The position numbers and the translations under genes are program-made. The notes under the pieces were generated by a model. It was not told where the DNA came from and did no database searches. It saw only the letters and a list, made by a program, of their open reading frames with translations. Below are positions 51,726 to 61,276 of a DNA stretch of 64,000 nt, in pieces; the stretch's first letter is position 1; each line of letters opens with the position of its first letter. Source of the stretch: Cutibacterium namnetense (GTDB lineage Bacteria > Actinomycetota > Actinomycetes > Propionibacteriales > Propionibacteriaceae); the NCBI RefSeq assembly GCF_001642025.1, contig NZ_LWHO01000001.1:220573-284572 (forward strand). The letters run 5' to 3'.

Positions 51726-52799
51726 TCAGGCAGCCACCGCAGTGTCTGGCATGGCCTCCCGGGTGAGGCGCTTGCGGAACACCCAGTAGCTCCAGATCTG
51801 ATAGGCCAGCACGATCGGCACGAAGACGCATGCGCTGATCGTCATGATCTTCAATGTCCGGGGGGTTGCGGAGGCGATCCACATATCGAATGGGATGCCC
51901 GACGGGCGGTACCCGAGGTTGCCATACATGGCGAACATGCAGGCCACAATCATGAGGGCAATGCCTAGACCTGTGCACAGGAAAGCCAGACCTTCGCGAC
52001 CTTTGGCGACGACTGCCGAAGCTGCGGCCAGCAGCACCACAACGAGCAGGCAGAGGATCCAGGTGAGCACCTGGCGTCCGTCATTGGTGACGTACATGAT
52101 GTTGAACATCAAGGCCCACACCAGAGCGACGACAGTGGCGATCCAACCCAGTTTGGCCGAGGTCTTGCGAGCACGGTCGTGCATGTCACCCATCGTCTTA
52201 AGCGCGACGAAGTTGGCTCCGTGGGCGCAGAAGAGCACCACGAACAGGATGCCGCCGATGAGGGCGAACGGGGTGAACAAGCCCCAGAAGGAGGTCGTCA
52301 CCAGCGGTGCGGTATCGCCGTCAGGGGTGGGATGCGGGCCGACGGCCAGGCCGCGAACGAAGTTCGCGAAGCCGACGCCGAGCACAAGGGACGGCAGGAA
52401 GGACCCGATGGTGGCCATCCAGTCGAAGGCGGAACGCCATGATGAGGACGGGTTCTTCGAGCGATACTCGAAGGCGACGCCACGGACGATGAGGCCGAGC
52501 AACACCAGCAGTAGCGGCAGGTAGAGGCCGGAGAACATCGTCGCGTACCAGCCAGGGAAGGCCGCGAAGGTGGCACCACCGGCGGTCAGCAGCCATACCT
52601 CGTTGCCGTCCCAGGTGGGTCCGATGGTGTTGACCATGAGGCGACGATCTTTGTCGTCGCGGCCCATAAAGGGCAGCAGCATGGCGACGCCGAAGTCGAA
52701 TCCTTCAAGGAAGAAGAACCCGACCCACAGGACGGCGATGAGGATGAACCAGACGATCGTCAGGGGCGAGTGGGCAGTAGTTTCAAGAACGGGGAGCAT
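51726..52799 (-). CDS. cydB: Cytochrome bd ubiquinol/menaquinol oxidase subunit II
   Basis: The 357-residue protein has about eight or nine membrane helices and the CydB-type start TIVWFILIAVLWVGFFFLEGFDFGVAMLLPF, with the conserved acidic residues in LEGFDFG. GPTWDGNEVWLLTAGGATFAAFP near residue 55 is the family hallmark. It is the partner of CydA in the high-affinity terminal oxidase, which reduces oxygen to water at low tension. It starts 14 bases after cydA. This suits a microaerophilic to anaerobic life style. Confidence 0.96.
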   Translation of the reverse strand: MLPVLETTAHSPLTIVWFILIAVLWVGFFFLEGFDFGVAMLLPFMGRDDKDRRLMVNTIGPTWDGNEVWLLTAGGATFAAFPGWYATMFSGLYLPLLLVLLGLIVRGVAFEYRSKNPSSSWRSAFDWMATIGSFLPSLVLGVGFANFVRGLAVGPHPTPDGDTAPLVTTSFWGLFTPFALIGGILFVVLFCAHGANFVALKTMGDMHDRARKTSAKLGWIATVVALVWALMFNIMYVTNDGRQVLTWILCLLVVVLLAAASAVVAKGREGLAFLCTGLGIALMIVACMFAMYGNLGYRPSGIPFDMWIASATPRTLKIMTISACVFVPIVLAYQIWSYWVFRKRLTREAMPDTAVAA

Positions 52800-52813
52800 G
52801 TGTCGGTACCTCC

Positions 52814-54334
52814 TCAGTACGCGAAGGACAACGGAGTGCCCTCGTCCTCGACAGCAGGTTGACCACGAGTGGGAAGCTCAGGCAGCCCTGCCTTGAGGGC
52901 CTTCCAGAACAACCCCACCTCGACGATCGCCAGAATGCCGTAGACGACGGTGTAGAGAATGGTCGAGAAGAGCACGCTGCCGGCCGAAACGCCGGGGGAG
53001 ACGGCTGCTGTGGTGGGCAGCACGCCTGCGACGATCCAAGGCTGGCGTCCCATCTCCGTGAAGATCCAGCCGAAAGAGATGCCGAACAGTGGCAGCAAAG
53101 GTAGGGCGATCATGAAGGAGGTCAGCCACTTGTGTGGCTGGGGATTGCGCCCCCCTCGCATCGCGATGAGCATCGCCACGCCAATGAGGGTACCGATCAT
53201 GCCGAGGCCGATCATGATGCGGAAGGTCCAGTAGGACAACGGGACATTCGGTTCGAGCTTGATGCCGTTGGCGTTAATCTTCTGGCGCAGCACGTTCTGG
53301 TAAGAGGACTGCAGGGAGGTCTGCGAGCCGTCGTTGCGGTGGTAGGTGTACTCGTGAACCGGATAGTTCTTGAGTCCGTCGATGCCCTTGATCTGTGAGC
53401 CCCACTCGCCGTTGGCGAGGAAGCCGAGCATGCCGGGTACCTTGAGAGCCCACACCTCCTCCGAGCCGTCCTTGTTGCCGATGGTGAGCACCGAGAAGTC
53501 CGAGGTGTTTTGGTAGGCACCTTCGGCGGCAGCCATCTTCATCGGCTGGGCGTCGGTCATGACCTTGCCCTGGTAGTCGCCGCTCAGCACAACGCCGACG
53601 CAGGCGACGATGAGCACCCAGGCACCGAACTTCGAGGCCCAGCGCCAAGTACGCACGGTCTCGACTTCATCGGCCTCAGAGATTTGTGAGGTGGAGCGTC
53701 CGCGGGCGACTTTTGCCAGGTGCCAGAAGGCGATCGCGGCGATGAGGGCTCCGGCCACCATGTAGGAGGAGGAGATTTGGTGAATGAAAGTCGCTTTGAA
53801 GACCGGGTTGCTGAGCACGGCACCGAAATCGGTCAGCTCGGCTCGGTGAGTGACTGGGTTGTAGCTGGCTCCGACAGGGTTCTGCATCCAGGAGTTGGCT
53901 GCCAGGATGAACACTGCGGAGATCATGGTGCCGATTGCGGTCAGGTAGATGCAGGCGAGGTGAACTCCCTTGGGGAGCTTGTCCCAGCCGAAGATCCATA
54001 GGCCGACGAAGGTGGACTCCATGAAGAAGGCTACCAAGGCCTCGAGGGCCAGCGGGGCACCGAAGATGTCACCGACGAAGCGTGAGTATTCTGACCAGTT
54101 CATGCCGAACTGGAACTCCTGCACGATTCCCGTGACGACGCCGAGAGCGAAGTTGATGAGGAACAGCTTGCCGTAGAACTTGGTCAGGCGGAGGTAGCGG
54201 TCATTATGGGTCTTGAGCCACACCGTCTGCATCACTGCCACGAGCATCGACAGTGCGATCGTGATAGGGACGAAGAAGAAGTGGTAGACCGTCGTGATCC
54301 CGAATTGCCATCGGGCGATCAATTGGGCGTCCAT
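52814..54334 (-). CDS. cydA: Cytochrome bd oxidase subunit I
   Basis: The 506-residue heme-binding subunit starts MDAQLIARWQFGITTVYHFFFVPITI, with the heme-ligand His in the first helix. It has the quinol-binding Q-loop and the GRQPWIVAGVLPTTAAVS motif. It contains hemes b558, b595 and d and oxidises menaquinol. The frame is open to 54403. ATG 54334 fits the family N-terminus, but ATG 54346 (adds MVRA) is possible. TAGTAT at 54350-54345 would be a -10 box for a nearly leaderless message. It is the first gene of cydABDC. Confidence 0.95.
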   Translation of the reverse strand: MDAQLIARWQFGITTVYHFFFVPITIALSMLVAVMQTVWLKTHNDRYLRLTKFYGKLFLINFALGVVTGIVQEFQFGMNWSEYSRFVGDIFGAPLALEALVAFFMESTFVGLWIFGWDKLPKGVHLACIYLTAIGTMISAVFILAANSWMQNPVGASYNPVTHRAELTDFGAVLSNPVFKATFIHQISSSYMVAGALIAAIAFWHLAKVARGRSTSQISEADEVETVRTWRWASKFGAWVLIVACVGVVLSGDYQGKVMTDAQPMKMAAAEGAYQNTSDFSVLTIGNKDGSEEVWALKVPGMLGFLANGEWGSQIKGIDGLKNYPVHEYTYHRNDGSQTSLQSSYQNVLRQKINANGIKLEPNVPLSYWTFRIMIGLGMIGTLIGVAMLIAMRGGRNPQPHKWLTSFMIALPLLPLFGISFGWIFTEMGRQPWIVAGVLPTTAAVSPGVSAGSVLFSTILYTVVYGILAIVEVGLFWKALKAGLPELPTRGQPAVEDEGTPLSFAY

Positions 54335-54550
54335 GGCGCGTACCATACTATGTAGCGTTTCCGATTGGGCCGGACTCACGGGTGTTGGGCAAAAACAGAC
54401 CAATAGTCCAGGTGCAGGGTGGCAATACGGCTAGTGATCGAGGCGCAGCCCCAGCTGCGCGTGAACCAATGAGCCGCACATCGGTTCACGCCTCCGACTC
54501 CTCTGCGGTTGGCTGGTCATGGCCCGTATATCGCTTAAAGCTCGTACCGC

Positions 54551-56056
54551 TCAAAGTTCCGCGGATACACCTGTCCGACGCAGTGGCGCTCCCCGCCAAT
54601 ATCCGACTAGCGCTATGGCGATGATGAACGCCAAGGTGCCGAGTGTCAGCGCTTCGAAGGAGGCATAGGAGACCCCTCGGGCATGGGAGAAGTCGTGCGG
54701 CATGCCGGCAAGGGCCTCCAAGGTGCCTGGGAAAATGCTCACCCATGACCCAAAAGCGACAAGTGCCGTGGTGACTACGCACATGAGGACAAAGAACCAG
54801 TTCGGACCAGCTCGGAAGGGCCGTTCGACGTCGGGCTCGGTGAGCCGCAAGGTGGCGGCGGCTGGGATGATGAGCAGGTAGCTGAACAGGTAGGTCGTGA
54901 CTGCCACCCCAAGGACGACGTTAAACAGGTCAGCGCTGGAACCCGTCAGTTCCATGGCGGCGAGCATGAAAAGGGTGGAGACGATACCCGATAACAGGTT
55001 AACGTGCACCGGCGTCCCCAACCGGGGATGGAACTTCCCAAAAAATTCACCGAAGAAGGAACCGTCAGCAGCGGCCATGGCCTGCATTCGGTCGGACATG
55101 ATCATCCACGCCGCGCCTTGACCGATGTTCGCCAAGGTGAACATTACGACGGCCAGCACCATCATCGGTTCTGCAGCCGGCCCGTATACCGAGAAGACGG
55201 TATTGACGGCGTTCAGCAATCCGGAGACTCCGTCAATGTCGGAGGGAGGCAGGACGAGCAGGATCGTCGCCACCGGAAGGAGGTAGAAGACTCCTGCCAT
55301 GGTGGCTGAGCGGAGTACCGAGACCGAGACGTCGTGCTGGGCGTTGCGCATCTCTCCCGATGCGCTCGATCCGCCTTCAAAACCGAGAAAGGCAAAGAGC
55401 AGCAAAGGCGTCAGGGTGATGAACCCGCTCAGGGTCGGGGAGAAGTCGCCAAGGCAGAGGGGCTGGACGCCATGTTGGGTCGCGTACACGGCGGCAGTGA
55501 CTAAGAACAAGCACAGGAAGGAAATCTTGAAGAAAGCGCCGGCAGTAGGAATCCATTTGGCCTTAGCTAGGGACAAGATAGCGGCGAACACCGTCAACCA
55601 GATGAAGGCTAACTTAAACAGGTAGTCACCAGCAGATCCTGTGGAAAAGTGGACGAGGTGGTTGCGGGCGGCTTCCGCGTTGAGGAAGGCCATCGAGCCA
55701 CCCACCCATACCGGCTGGGTGATCCAAGTGAAGACACTGGTGACGGCGGCAGCTGGTCGCCCAAAGGCGCGCCGGGTCCATAGGTACACCCCTCCCTCTC
55801 CGATGAAGGCCGAGCCGGTCTCGGCGAAGATGAGGGAGTAGGGGATGAGAAAGACGATGATGAGGAAGACCAGCCAGGTGAAGGTTTCGGGGCCTTCGGC
55901 TGAGACCGATCCCAGCATCTCTAACCCAACCACCGCTGAGACGATGAGGAAGACGATGTCGAATCGGTTGAGGGTGCGTTGCAGGACCTTCGTCTGGTCC
56001 TTCGCCATATCGGTGTCGTTGTGGGCGGTGAGTTGGGAGTCTCTGACCTCGGCCAT
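54551..56056 (-). CDS. APC-family amino-acid transporter or antiporter
   Basis: The 501-residue protein has about 12-13 membrane helices. The N-terminal FDIVFLIVSAVVGLEMLGSVS with the following SLIFAETGSAFIGEGGVYLWTRRAFG is typical of the APC superfamily, in particular the glutamate:GABA-antiporter-like group. The substrate is unknown; a glutamate or arginine-type exchange that consumes protons is possible but not shown. ATG 56056 has GAAAGAG upstream; the frame is open to 56122. It is separate from the cyd genes (about 215 bases) and lies downstream of an ABC exporter on the same strand. Confidence 0.82.
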   Translation of the reverse strand: MAEVRDSQLTAHNDTDMAKDQTKVLQRTLNRFDIVFLIVSAVVGLEMLGSVSAEGPETFTWLVFLIIVFLIPYSLIFAETGSAFIGEGGVYLWTRRAFGRPAAAVTSVFTWITQPVWVGGSMAFLNAEAARNHLVHFSTGSAGDYLFKLAFIWLTVFAAILSLAKAKWIPTAGAFFKISFLCLFLVTAAVYATQHGVQPLCLGDFSPTLSGFITLTPLLLFAFLGFEGGSSASGEMRNAQHDVSVSVLRSATMAGVFYLLPVATILLVLPPSDIDGVSGLLNAVNTVFSVYGPAAEPMMVLAVVMFTLANIGQGAAWMIMSDRMQAMAAADGSFFGEFFGKFHPRLGTPVHVNLLSGIVSTLFMLAAMELTGSSADLFNVVLGVAVTTYLFSYLLIIPAAATLRLTEPDVERPFRAGPNWFFVLMCVVTTALVAFGSWVSIFPGTLEALAGMPHDFSHARGVSYASFEALTLGTLAFIIAIALVGYWRGAPLRRTGVSAEL

Positions 56057-56165
56057 GGGTCTCTTTCGTCGATGAGAACGACCGGCTGGGGGCTGGCCGG
56101 ACGCTGCGCCCTGGTGGGGCACTCAACTCACTCTAGGGCCTGTTGCTAAAAACGAGTGCGGTGTC

Positions 56166-58166
56166 TCATTCGTGGTTGGTCGCGTTGAACTGTGCTTGGT
56201 ACAGCTGTTCATAGTGGCCCTTGCGCTCCAGCAACTCGCTATGACTTCCCTGCTCGACGATGTCGCCGTGCTCCATGACGAGGATGAGATCAGCGTCACG
56301 GATAGTGGAGAGGCGATGGGCGATGACGAAGCTGGTGCGCCCCTGGCGCAGGTTAGCCATGGCTTCTTGGACGAGCATCTCAGTTCGGGTGTCCACCGAA
56401 CTGGTGGCTTCGTCAAGGATGAGCAGATCCGGGGCCGCTAGGAAGGCTCTAGCGATGGTGATGAGCTGCTTTTGACCCGCCGAAACATTGGATCCGTCCT
56501 CATCAATGACGGTGTCATAGCCGTCGGGCAGAGTATGGACGAAGTGGTCGACGTGGGCGGCCCGCGCAGCGTCAAGGATGTCGTCTTCGGACGCTTCAGG
56601 GCGGCCGTAGGCGATGTTGTCGTGGATAGTGCCGCTGAATAGCCAGGTGTCCTGTAGGACCATGCCGAGCCGAGAGCGCAGTTCGGCGCGAGGAACTGTG
56701 GAAATATCGGCACCGTCAAGGGTGATGGCTCCGCCGTCAATCTCGTAAAACCTCATGAGCAGATTCACCAGCGTCGTCTTGCCGGCCCCGGTGGGTCCGA
56801 CGATCGCAATCGTCTGTCCCGGTTCTGCGACTAGGGATAGGTCGGTGATGAGGGACTGATCCGGGTGGTAGGAGAAGCGAACGTGGTCAAACACGACGCG
56901 TCCCCTCGTAGCTGGGAGGTGCCCGTCAGCCTCCGTGGATAATTCGTCGGCGTCAAGGACCTGGAACACCCGTTCCGCAGAGGCCACCCCGGACTGCAAC
57001 AGATTTGCCATGGAAGCGATCTGGGTGATCGGCTGAGTGAACATTCGGGAGTATTGGATGAAGGCCTGTACGTTGCCTAGCGGCATCTGGCCCTTCGCCA
57101 CCCGCAGGCATCCGATGAGGACGATGATGGCGTAGTTCGCGTTACCGAGCAGAAACATCACCGGCTGGATGAGACCAGAGACAAATTGGGCCTTGGCGGT
57201 CGCCCGACGCAGTTCCTCATTCCGTTCGTGGAATTCCTGGGCGACGGCTCGGCTGCGGCCGAAGGTCTTGACGAGGGCATGGCCGGAGTACGCCTCCTCC
57301 ACCTGGGAATTGAGCTCACCGGTGGCCTTCCACATCTGGGCAAACTGCCCCTGGGCCTTCCCGCCGATGACTCCCGCGATAACCCCGGCGATCGGGATGA
57401 CGACTAGGGAAATGATGGCCAGTAGCGGTGAGATCCACAGCATCATGATCAACACACCGATGACTGTCAGCACGGCGTTGAGAAGCTGCTGCAGGGTTTG
57501 TAACAACGTTTGGGAGATGTTGTCGATGTCGTTGGTCATCCGGCTCATGAGTTCGCCGTGGGGCTGGCCATCAAAGTAGGACAGTGGCAGCTTTTCCAAC
57601 TTGGCACTGACCTGACGGCGCAGTTCGTACATGGAGCGCTGGATGGCAGTGTTGAGCAGGAACCCCTGCAGGAACATTAATAAGGCGGCGCAGGCGTACA
57701 GGCCAAGCGCCCAACCCATGATGACGCCGAGTCGGTGGAAATCGACGCCAGACCCGATGACGACGCCAGGGTATTGCTGCAGCAGGGTGATGATCTTCCC
57801 GCGATCTCCACCTTGGCCGGCTTGCCCGAGTTTGTTGATGAATTCGCCAGCCGTCATGCCCCGGGCTTCGGGAACGTGCGTGCCTAATTGTTTGCCGATA
57901 ATGCCGCCGAAAATGACGTCGGTTGCGCGGCCCAGAATCTTCGGGCCGATGACGTTGAAGGCTACTGAAACTGCAGCCATGACGACGACGATCGTCAACG
58001 TGAGGCGTTGGGGTTTGAGCTGACCGAGCAGCCGTTTGAGGGAGGGGCCAAAAGAAATGGGCTTTTCGGCAATCCGACCCCCACCACGGCCTCGCCGGGA
58101 GGAGGCTCGGGCGAGATCGGCGTGCTTATTCCTGGTAGGTGTCTGCTGGACGTCCTTGCCGGTCAT
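56166..58166 (-). CDS. Heterodimeric ABC exporter, subunit with intact catalytic site
   Basis: The 666-residue half-transporter has a charged N-terminal ~50-residue extension, six membrane helices and a C-terminal ATPase. The ATPase has Walker A GPTGAGKTT, Walker B LLILDEATSSVD with the catalytic Glu, and the altered signature SAGQK. Its partner, encoded directly upstream (ATGA overlap at 58163-58166), has a degenerate Walker B. That combination is the LmrCD/BmrCD/TM287-288 pattern of multidrug exporters. Substrate unknown. A long periplasmic-side insertion between helices 1 and 2 (about residues 95-145) is unusual. Confidence 0.88.
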   Translation of the reverse strand: MTGKDVQQTPTRNKHADLARASSRRGRGGGRIAEKPISFGPSLKRLLGQLKPQRLTLTIVVVMAAVSVAFNVIGPKILGRATDVIFGGIIGKQLGTHVPEARGMTAGEFINKLGQAGQGGDRGKIITLLQQYPGVVIGSGVDFHRLGVIMGWALGLYACAALLMFLQGFLLNTAIQRSMYELRRQVSAKLEKLPLSYFDGQPHGELMSRMTNDIDNISQTLLQTLQQLLNAVLTVIGVLIMMLWISPLLAIISLVVIPIAGVIAGVIGGKAQGQFAQMWKATGELNSQVEEAYSGHALVKTFGRSRAVAQEFHERNEELRRATAKAQFVSGLIQPVMFLLGNANYAIIVLIGCLRVAKGQMPLGNVQAFIQYSRMFTQPITQIASMANLLQSGVASAERVFQVLDADELSTEADGHLPATRGRVVFDHVRFSYHPDQSLITDLSLVAEPGQTIAIVGPTGAGKTTLVNLLMRFYEIDGGAITLDGADISTVPRAELRSRLGMVLQDTWLFSGTIHDNIAYGRPEASEDDILDAARAAHVDHFVHTLPDGYDTVIDEDGSNVSAGQKQLITIARAFLAAPDLLILDEATSSVDTRTEMLVQEAMANLRQGRTSFVIAHRLSTIRDADLILVMEHGDIVEQGSHSELLERKGHYEQLYQAQFNATNHE

Positions 58167-59899
58167 GCCGCCTCCTCGGTCGATAGCTGGGAATCGACGA
58201 TCTCGATGTAGGTCGGACACGTCCCAATGAGCTCGTCGTGAGTTCCTTTACCGACGATGCGCCCGGCGTCGAGGACGAGGATCTGATCGGCGTTGCGGAT
58301 CGTCGAGACCCGCTGGGCGACGATGAGCATCGCGGCGTCGCCATGGTTGGCGTCGAGAGCGGCTCTAAGTCGGGAATCAGTGGCCACGTCGAGGGCGCTG
58401 AAGGAGTCGTCAAAGATGTAAATCTGCGGGTTCTTGACCAAGGCTCGGGCGATGGATAGGCGCTGTCGCTGGCCGCCGGAGACGTTGGTGCCACCCTGGG
58501 CGATGGTGGCTTCCAGCTTTCCGTCCATTTGGGAGACGAAGTCGTCAGCCTGTGCGATGCGCAGGGCGTTCCAGAGCTCCTCATCGGTAGCGTCGGAGCG
58601 ACCGTCACGCAGGTTCGACGCCACCGTGCCACTGAAAAGGTAGGGGCGCTGGGGCACTAGACCGATGCAGCTCCACAAGGTTTCGGGGTTGTAACGGCGC
58701 ACGTCGGTTCCCCCGATGAGCACGTGCCCGTCAGTGACGTCGACAAGCCTGGGGATGAGGTTTACCAGGGTTGATTTCCCGGACCCGGTGGACCCAATGA
58801 TGGCCGTCGTCGTGCCACGGGCCAGGGTGAAGGAGATGTCGTGGAGAACCGGCTCAGAAGCGCCGGGGTAGCTGAATGCGACATCGCGAAACTCCAGCAG
58901 GGTGGAATCGCCGGGCGGGGTTGTCACGGGTTCGGGGTCAACGGTGACAGACGACGGGGTGTGCAGCACTTCCTCGATGCGGTTCGCGCATACCGAGGCT
59001 CGTGGCCACATGACGACGAGCATGACCGCCATCATGACGCTGATGAGAATCTGCATGAGGTATGTGGTGAATGAGGCCAAAACGCCGACCTCGGTCTGTC
59101 CGTCGGAAATCCGCGCAGCCGCAAACCAGAACACCGCGATTTGGGACAGGTTCATGATGAGCATGACGAGGGGGAACATCCCGGCCATGGTCCGTCCGAC
59201 GCTCACCTGGATGTCACGCAGGGATGAGCTAGTGGCGTCGAAGCGAGCTGCTTCGTGGCGCTCCCTGGCGAAGGCTCGCACTACGCGAATGCCGGTGATG
59301 TGCTCGCGCACGACTCGGTTGAGGTCGTCGATGCGTTTCTGCTGACGCTTGAACAGTGGTCCCATCCGGGCGACGATCAGCCCAGCGCCGATGGCCAGCA
59401 GGATGACCGCTACCACGATGATCCACGACAGGGAGATGTCGGCACGCACAGCCATGATGATTCCGACCACCATCATGATTGGCGCCCCGATGAGCATTGC
59501 TAGGGTCATAAAGACCAGCATTTGCACCTGTTGGACGTCATTGGTGGTCCGGGTGATGAGCGATGGCGCTCCGAATTCGCTCATTTCTCGGGCCGAGAAG
59601 TCAAGGGTGCGGGTGAAGACGGCGTCGCGGATGTCACGGCCCATTCCCATCGCCACTTGAGCGGCGAGGAAGACCGCAACGACCTGGCAGATGGTCTGTC
59701 CTAAAGCGACCGCCAGCATGAGGAGAGAGTGGGAGGTGACGTAGTCGGTGTCCACTGTCACGACACCCTTGTTAATGATGTCTGCGTTGATGGTTGGCAA
59801 AGTCAGGGCCGCGATTTGGGCGCAGACTTGCATGACGACGATGGCGGTAACCTGCAGCCGATAGGCCCTCAAGTATCGGGCTACGAGTTTTGTGAGCAC
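58163..59899 (-). CDS. Heterodimeric ABC exporter, subunit with degenerate Walker B
   Basis: The 578-residue half-transporter has six membrane helices and a C-terminal ATPase. It has Walker A GSTGSGKST, normal signature SGGQRQRLSIARA, and Walker B reading IYIFDDSFSALD, so the catalytic Glu is Asp. Heterodimeric exporters such as TM287/288 have exactly this asymmetric site. GTG 59899 has CGAGGAG upstream. It forms a two-gene operon with the catalytic partner. Drug, lipid or peptide export is possible; no regulator is adjacent. Confidence 0.88.
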   Translation of the reverse strand: MLTKLVARYLRAYRLQVTAIVVMQVCAQIAALTLPTINADIINKGVVTVDTDYVTSHSLLMLAVALGQTICQVVAVFLAAQVAMGMGRDIRDAVFTRTLDFSAREMSEFGAPSLITRTTNDVQQVQMLVFMTLAMLIGAPIMMVVGIIMAVRADISLSWIIVVAVILLAIGAGLIVARMGPLFKRQQKRIDDLNRVVREHITGIRVVRAFARERHEAARFDATSSSLRDIQVSVGRTMAGMFPLVMLIMNLSQIAVFWFAAARISDGQTEVGVLASFTTYLMQILISVMMAVMLVVMWPRASVCANRIEEVLHTPSSVTVDPEPVTTPPGDSTLLEFRDVAFSYPGASEPVLHDISFTLARGTTTAIIGSTGSGKSTLVNLIPRLVDVTDGHVLIGGTDVRRYNPETLWSCIGLVPQRPYLFSGTVASNLRDGRSDATDEELWNALRIAQADDFVSQMDGKLEATIAQGGTNVSGGQRQRLSIARALVKNPQIYIFDDSFSALDVATDSRLRAALDANHGDAAMLIVAQRVSTIRNADQILVLDAGRIVGKGTHDELIGTCPTYIEIVDSQLSTEEAA

Positions 59900-60130
59900 G
59901 AATACTCCTCGGATGGGGACGTGTGCAACCGCCGCCGGTTTGCCGGATAAGTGCGAGCGGCAGGACTACCTTAGTGGAGTTCACGGTTGGTCGCCCGCAT
60001 GCGGTCGGTCAGTGGGCTGTGTGTCGCCGGAGGTGGGGTGTTGGGGAATGAGACGCTTGTGGTGACGGGGCTCTCCTGGTTGATTCTGATGGGGTGTGCA
60101 AGCTCACCGACGAGCAGCGGCGGGTAAGGT

Positions 60131-60147
60131 ATTGGGATTTTCCCAAT
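60131..60147. promoter_or_regulatory. Palindromic operator overlapping the Xre-ImmA promoter
   Basis: ATTGGGA and TCCCAAT are perfect 7-base arms around TTT. The left arm contains TTGGGA (60132-60137), which is 17 bases from a -10 box TAGGAT at 60155-60160. A protein bound here would cover the -35 box, as expected for self-repression by the Xre protein. Confidence 0.65.
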
Positions 60148-60160
60148 TTTCGCGTAGGAT
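60132..60160 (+). promoter_or_regulatory. Promoter of the Xre-ImmA/GNAT pair
   Basis: TTGGGA, 17 bases, TAGGAT. The start point would fall at about 60167, the first base of the ATG, so the message may be leaderless. Alternatively AGGA at 60156-60159 acts as a weak ribosome site. Confidence 0.5.
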
Positions 60161-60166
60161 GTCTCC

Positions 60167-61276
60167 ATGAGTGAAGATATGCGTGAGATTGGGGAACGCA
60201 TCAAGTCGCGGATGCCTGAGGGTATGACCCAGCAGTCACTGGCTGAGGCAATGGAGATGACGCCTGATGCCTTGTCGCGAATGCTCAACGGAAAACGTGG
60301 CATCACCATGACCGAGTTAGGCAAGGCTGCGGAGGTACTCGGGGCCAGTGCTCATTGGTTGGTGACGGGGCACAAGGATCCCTATGCCATGAGCTTTGCC
60401 GCTCGGCACACGTATGATTTCGATACTCATCGGCATATCAACGAAGGACGGGAGAAAGATCGCGAGGTCCTCGACCATATAGCCGAGGTGTACCGGGCCG
60501 CGCATGGAAGTCTCAGGGCTAGTTCGGTGGTTCTGCCGAAGACCGCCAAACAGATGCGTGAAGCATTGGGTGATGGATTCGTTAATGACTTCGCCGCGCG
60601 CGTGAAAGAGGTTCTCGACGTTGACGTCATGAAGCGTTCCGGATTGTCGACGGATTACTCTCTGTGCATCGTCGGGCGGCGCGTTGTTGTGCTGAACAAA
60701 CAGTTCTGGGCTCGTACGAATTGGTCTCTGGCCCATGAGTTAGGGCATCTCGTTCAAGGGCACTTGGATCGTGATGGAGACATCGCGGGCGAGGCGGACG
60801 AAAAACAAGCGAACGCTTTCGCTGCGGAATTGCTGCTGCCCGAGAAATGGATGAGGAGCTTCAATTGGCCCGCATTGACTCGCGTGGATGTCGCTCGGAT
60901 GGTTTGGGAGGCCAAGGTCTCGGCTGCTGCGATGAGGGTCAGAATTGAGACATTGAGATTGAAGGCGTCGGACGAGGTTCGCGAAGCCTTGGAGCTGACG
61001 ACTCCGAAGTTACTCACACTCGCCAGAACCAGCGCGGCAGAGCGATACCGAGATGTATTCGTCCCTGATTGGTCCCCGACTGTCATAGCTGCGTTGCTTA
61101 GGGAGACGGAGGAAGGTAACGCGGATCCGATGCTGACTTCCAAGGTTTTAGGTGTCCCCGTTGACGACATCGATTTTCCTGAGCCGCCGAGTGAGGAGGA
61201 GATGGTCGAGCGGTACGAAAGAACGATGTTGGGTCGTCGTAGGCATGACGACGGGGCTGGGGAGTCTGCATTGTGA
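60167..61276 (+). CDS. Xre-type HTH fused to ImmA/IrrE-family (COG2856) metallopeptidase domain
   Basis: The 369-residue protein joins two domains. Residues ~6-68 are an Xre helix-turn-helix (MTQQSLAEAMEMTPDALSRMLNGKRG). Residues ~150-260 are a zinc-peptidase-like domain with HELGH at 190-194 and a downstream EKQANAFAAELLLP at ~212-225 for the third metal ligand. ImmA-type peptidases cut a partner repressor under stress, and fused Xre-COG2856 proteins occur in predicted toxin-antitoxin and phage-response modules. A GNAT-type gene follows with overlapping stop/start (GTGA). The role here is inferred. A palindromic operator overlaps its own promoter, fitting self-regulation. Confidence 0.85.
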   Translation: MSEDMREIGERIKSRMPEGMTQQSLAEAMEMTPDALSRMLNGKRGITMTELGKAAEVLGASAHWLVTGHKDPYAMSFAARHTYDFDTHRHINEGREKDREVLDHIAEVYRAAHGSLRASSVVLPKTAKQMREALGDGFVNDFAARVKEVLDVDVMKRSGLSTDYSLCIVGRRVVVLNKQFWARTNWSLAHELGHLVQGHLDRDGDIAGEADEKQANAFAAELLLPEKWMRSFNWPALTRVDVARMVWEAKVSAAAMRVRIETLRLKASDEVREALELTTPKLLTLARTSAAERYRDVFVPDWSPTVIAALLRETEEGNADPMLTSKVLGVPVDDIDFPEPPSEEEMVERYERTMLGRRRHDDGAGESAL

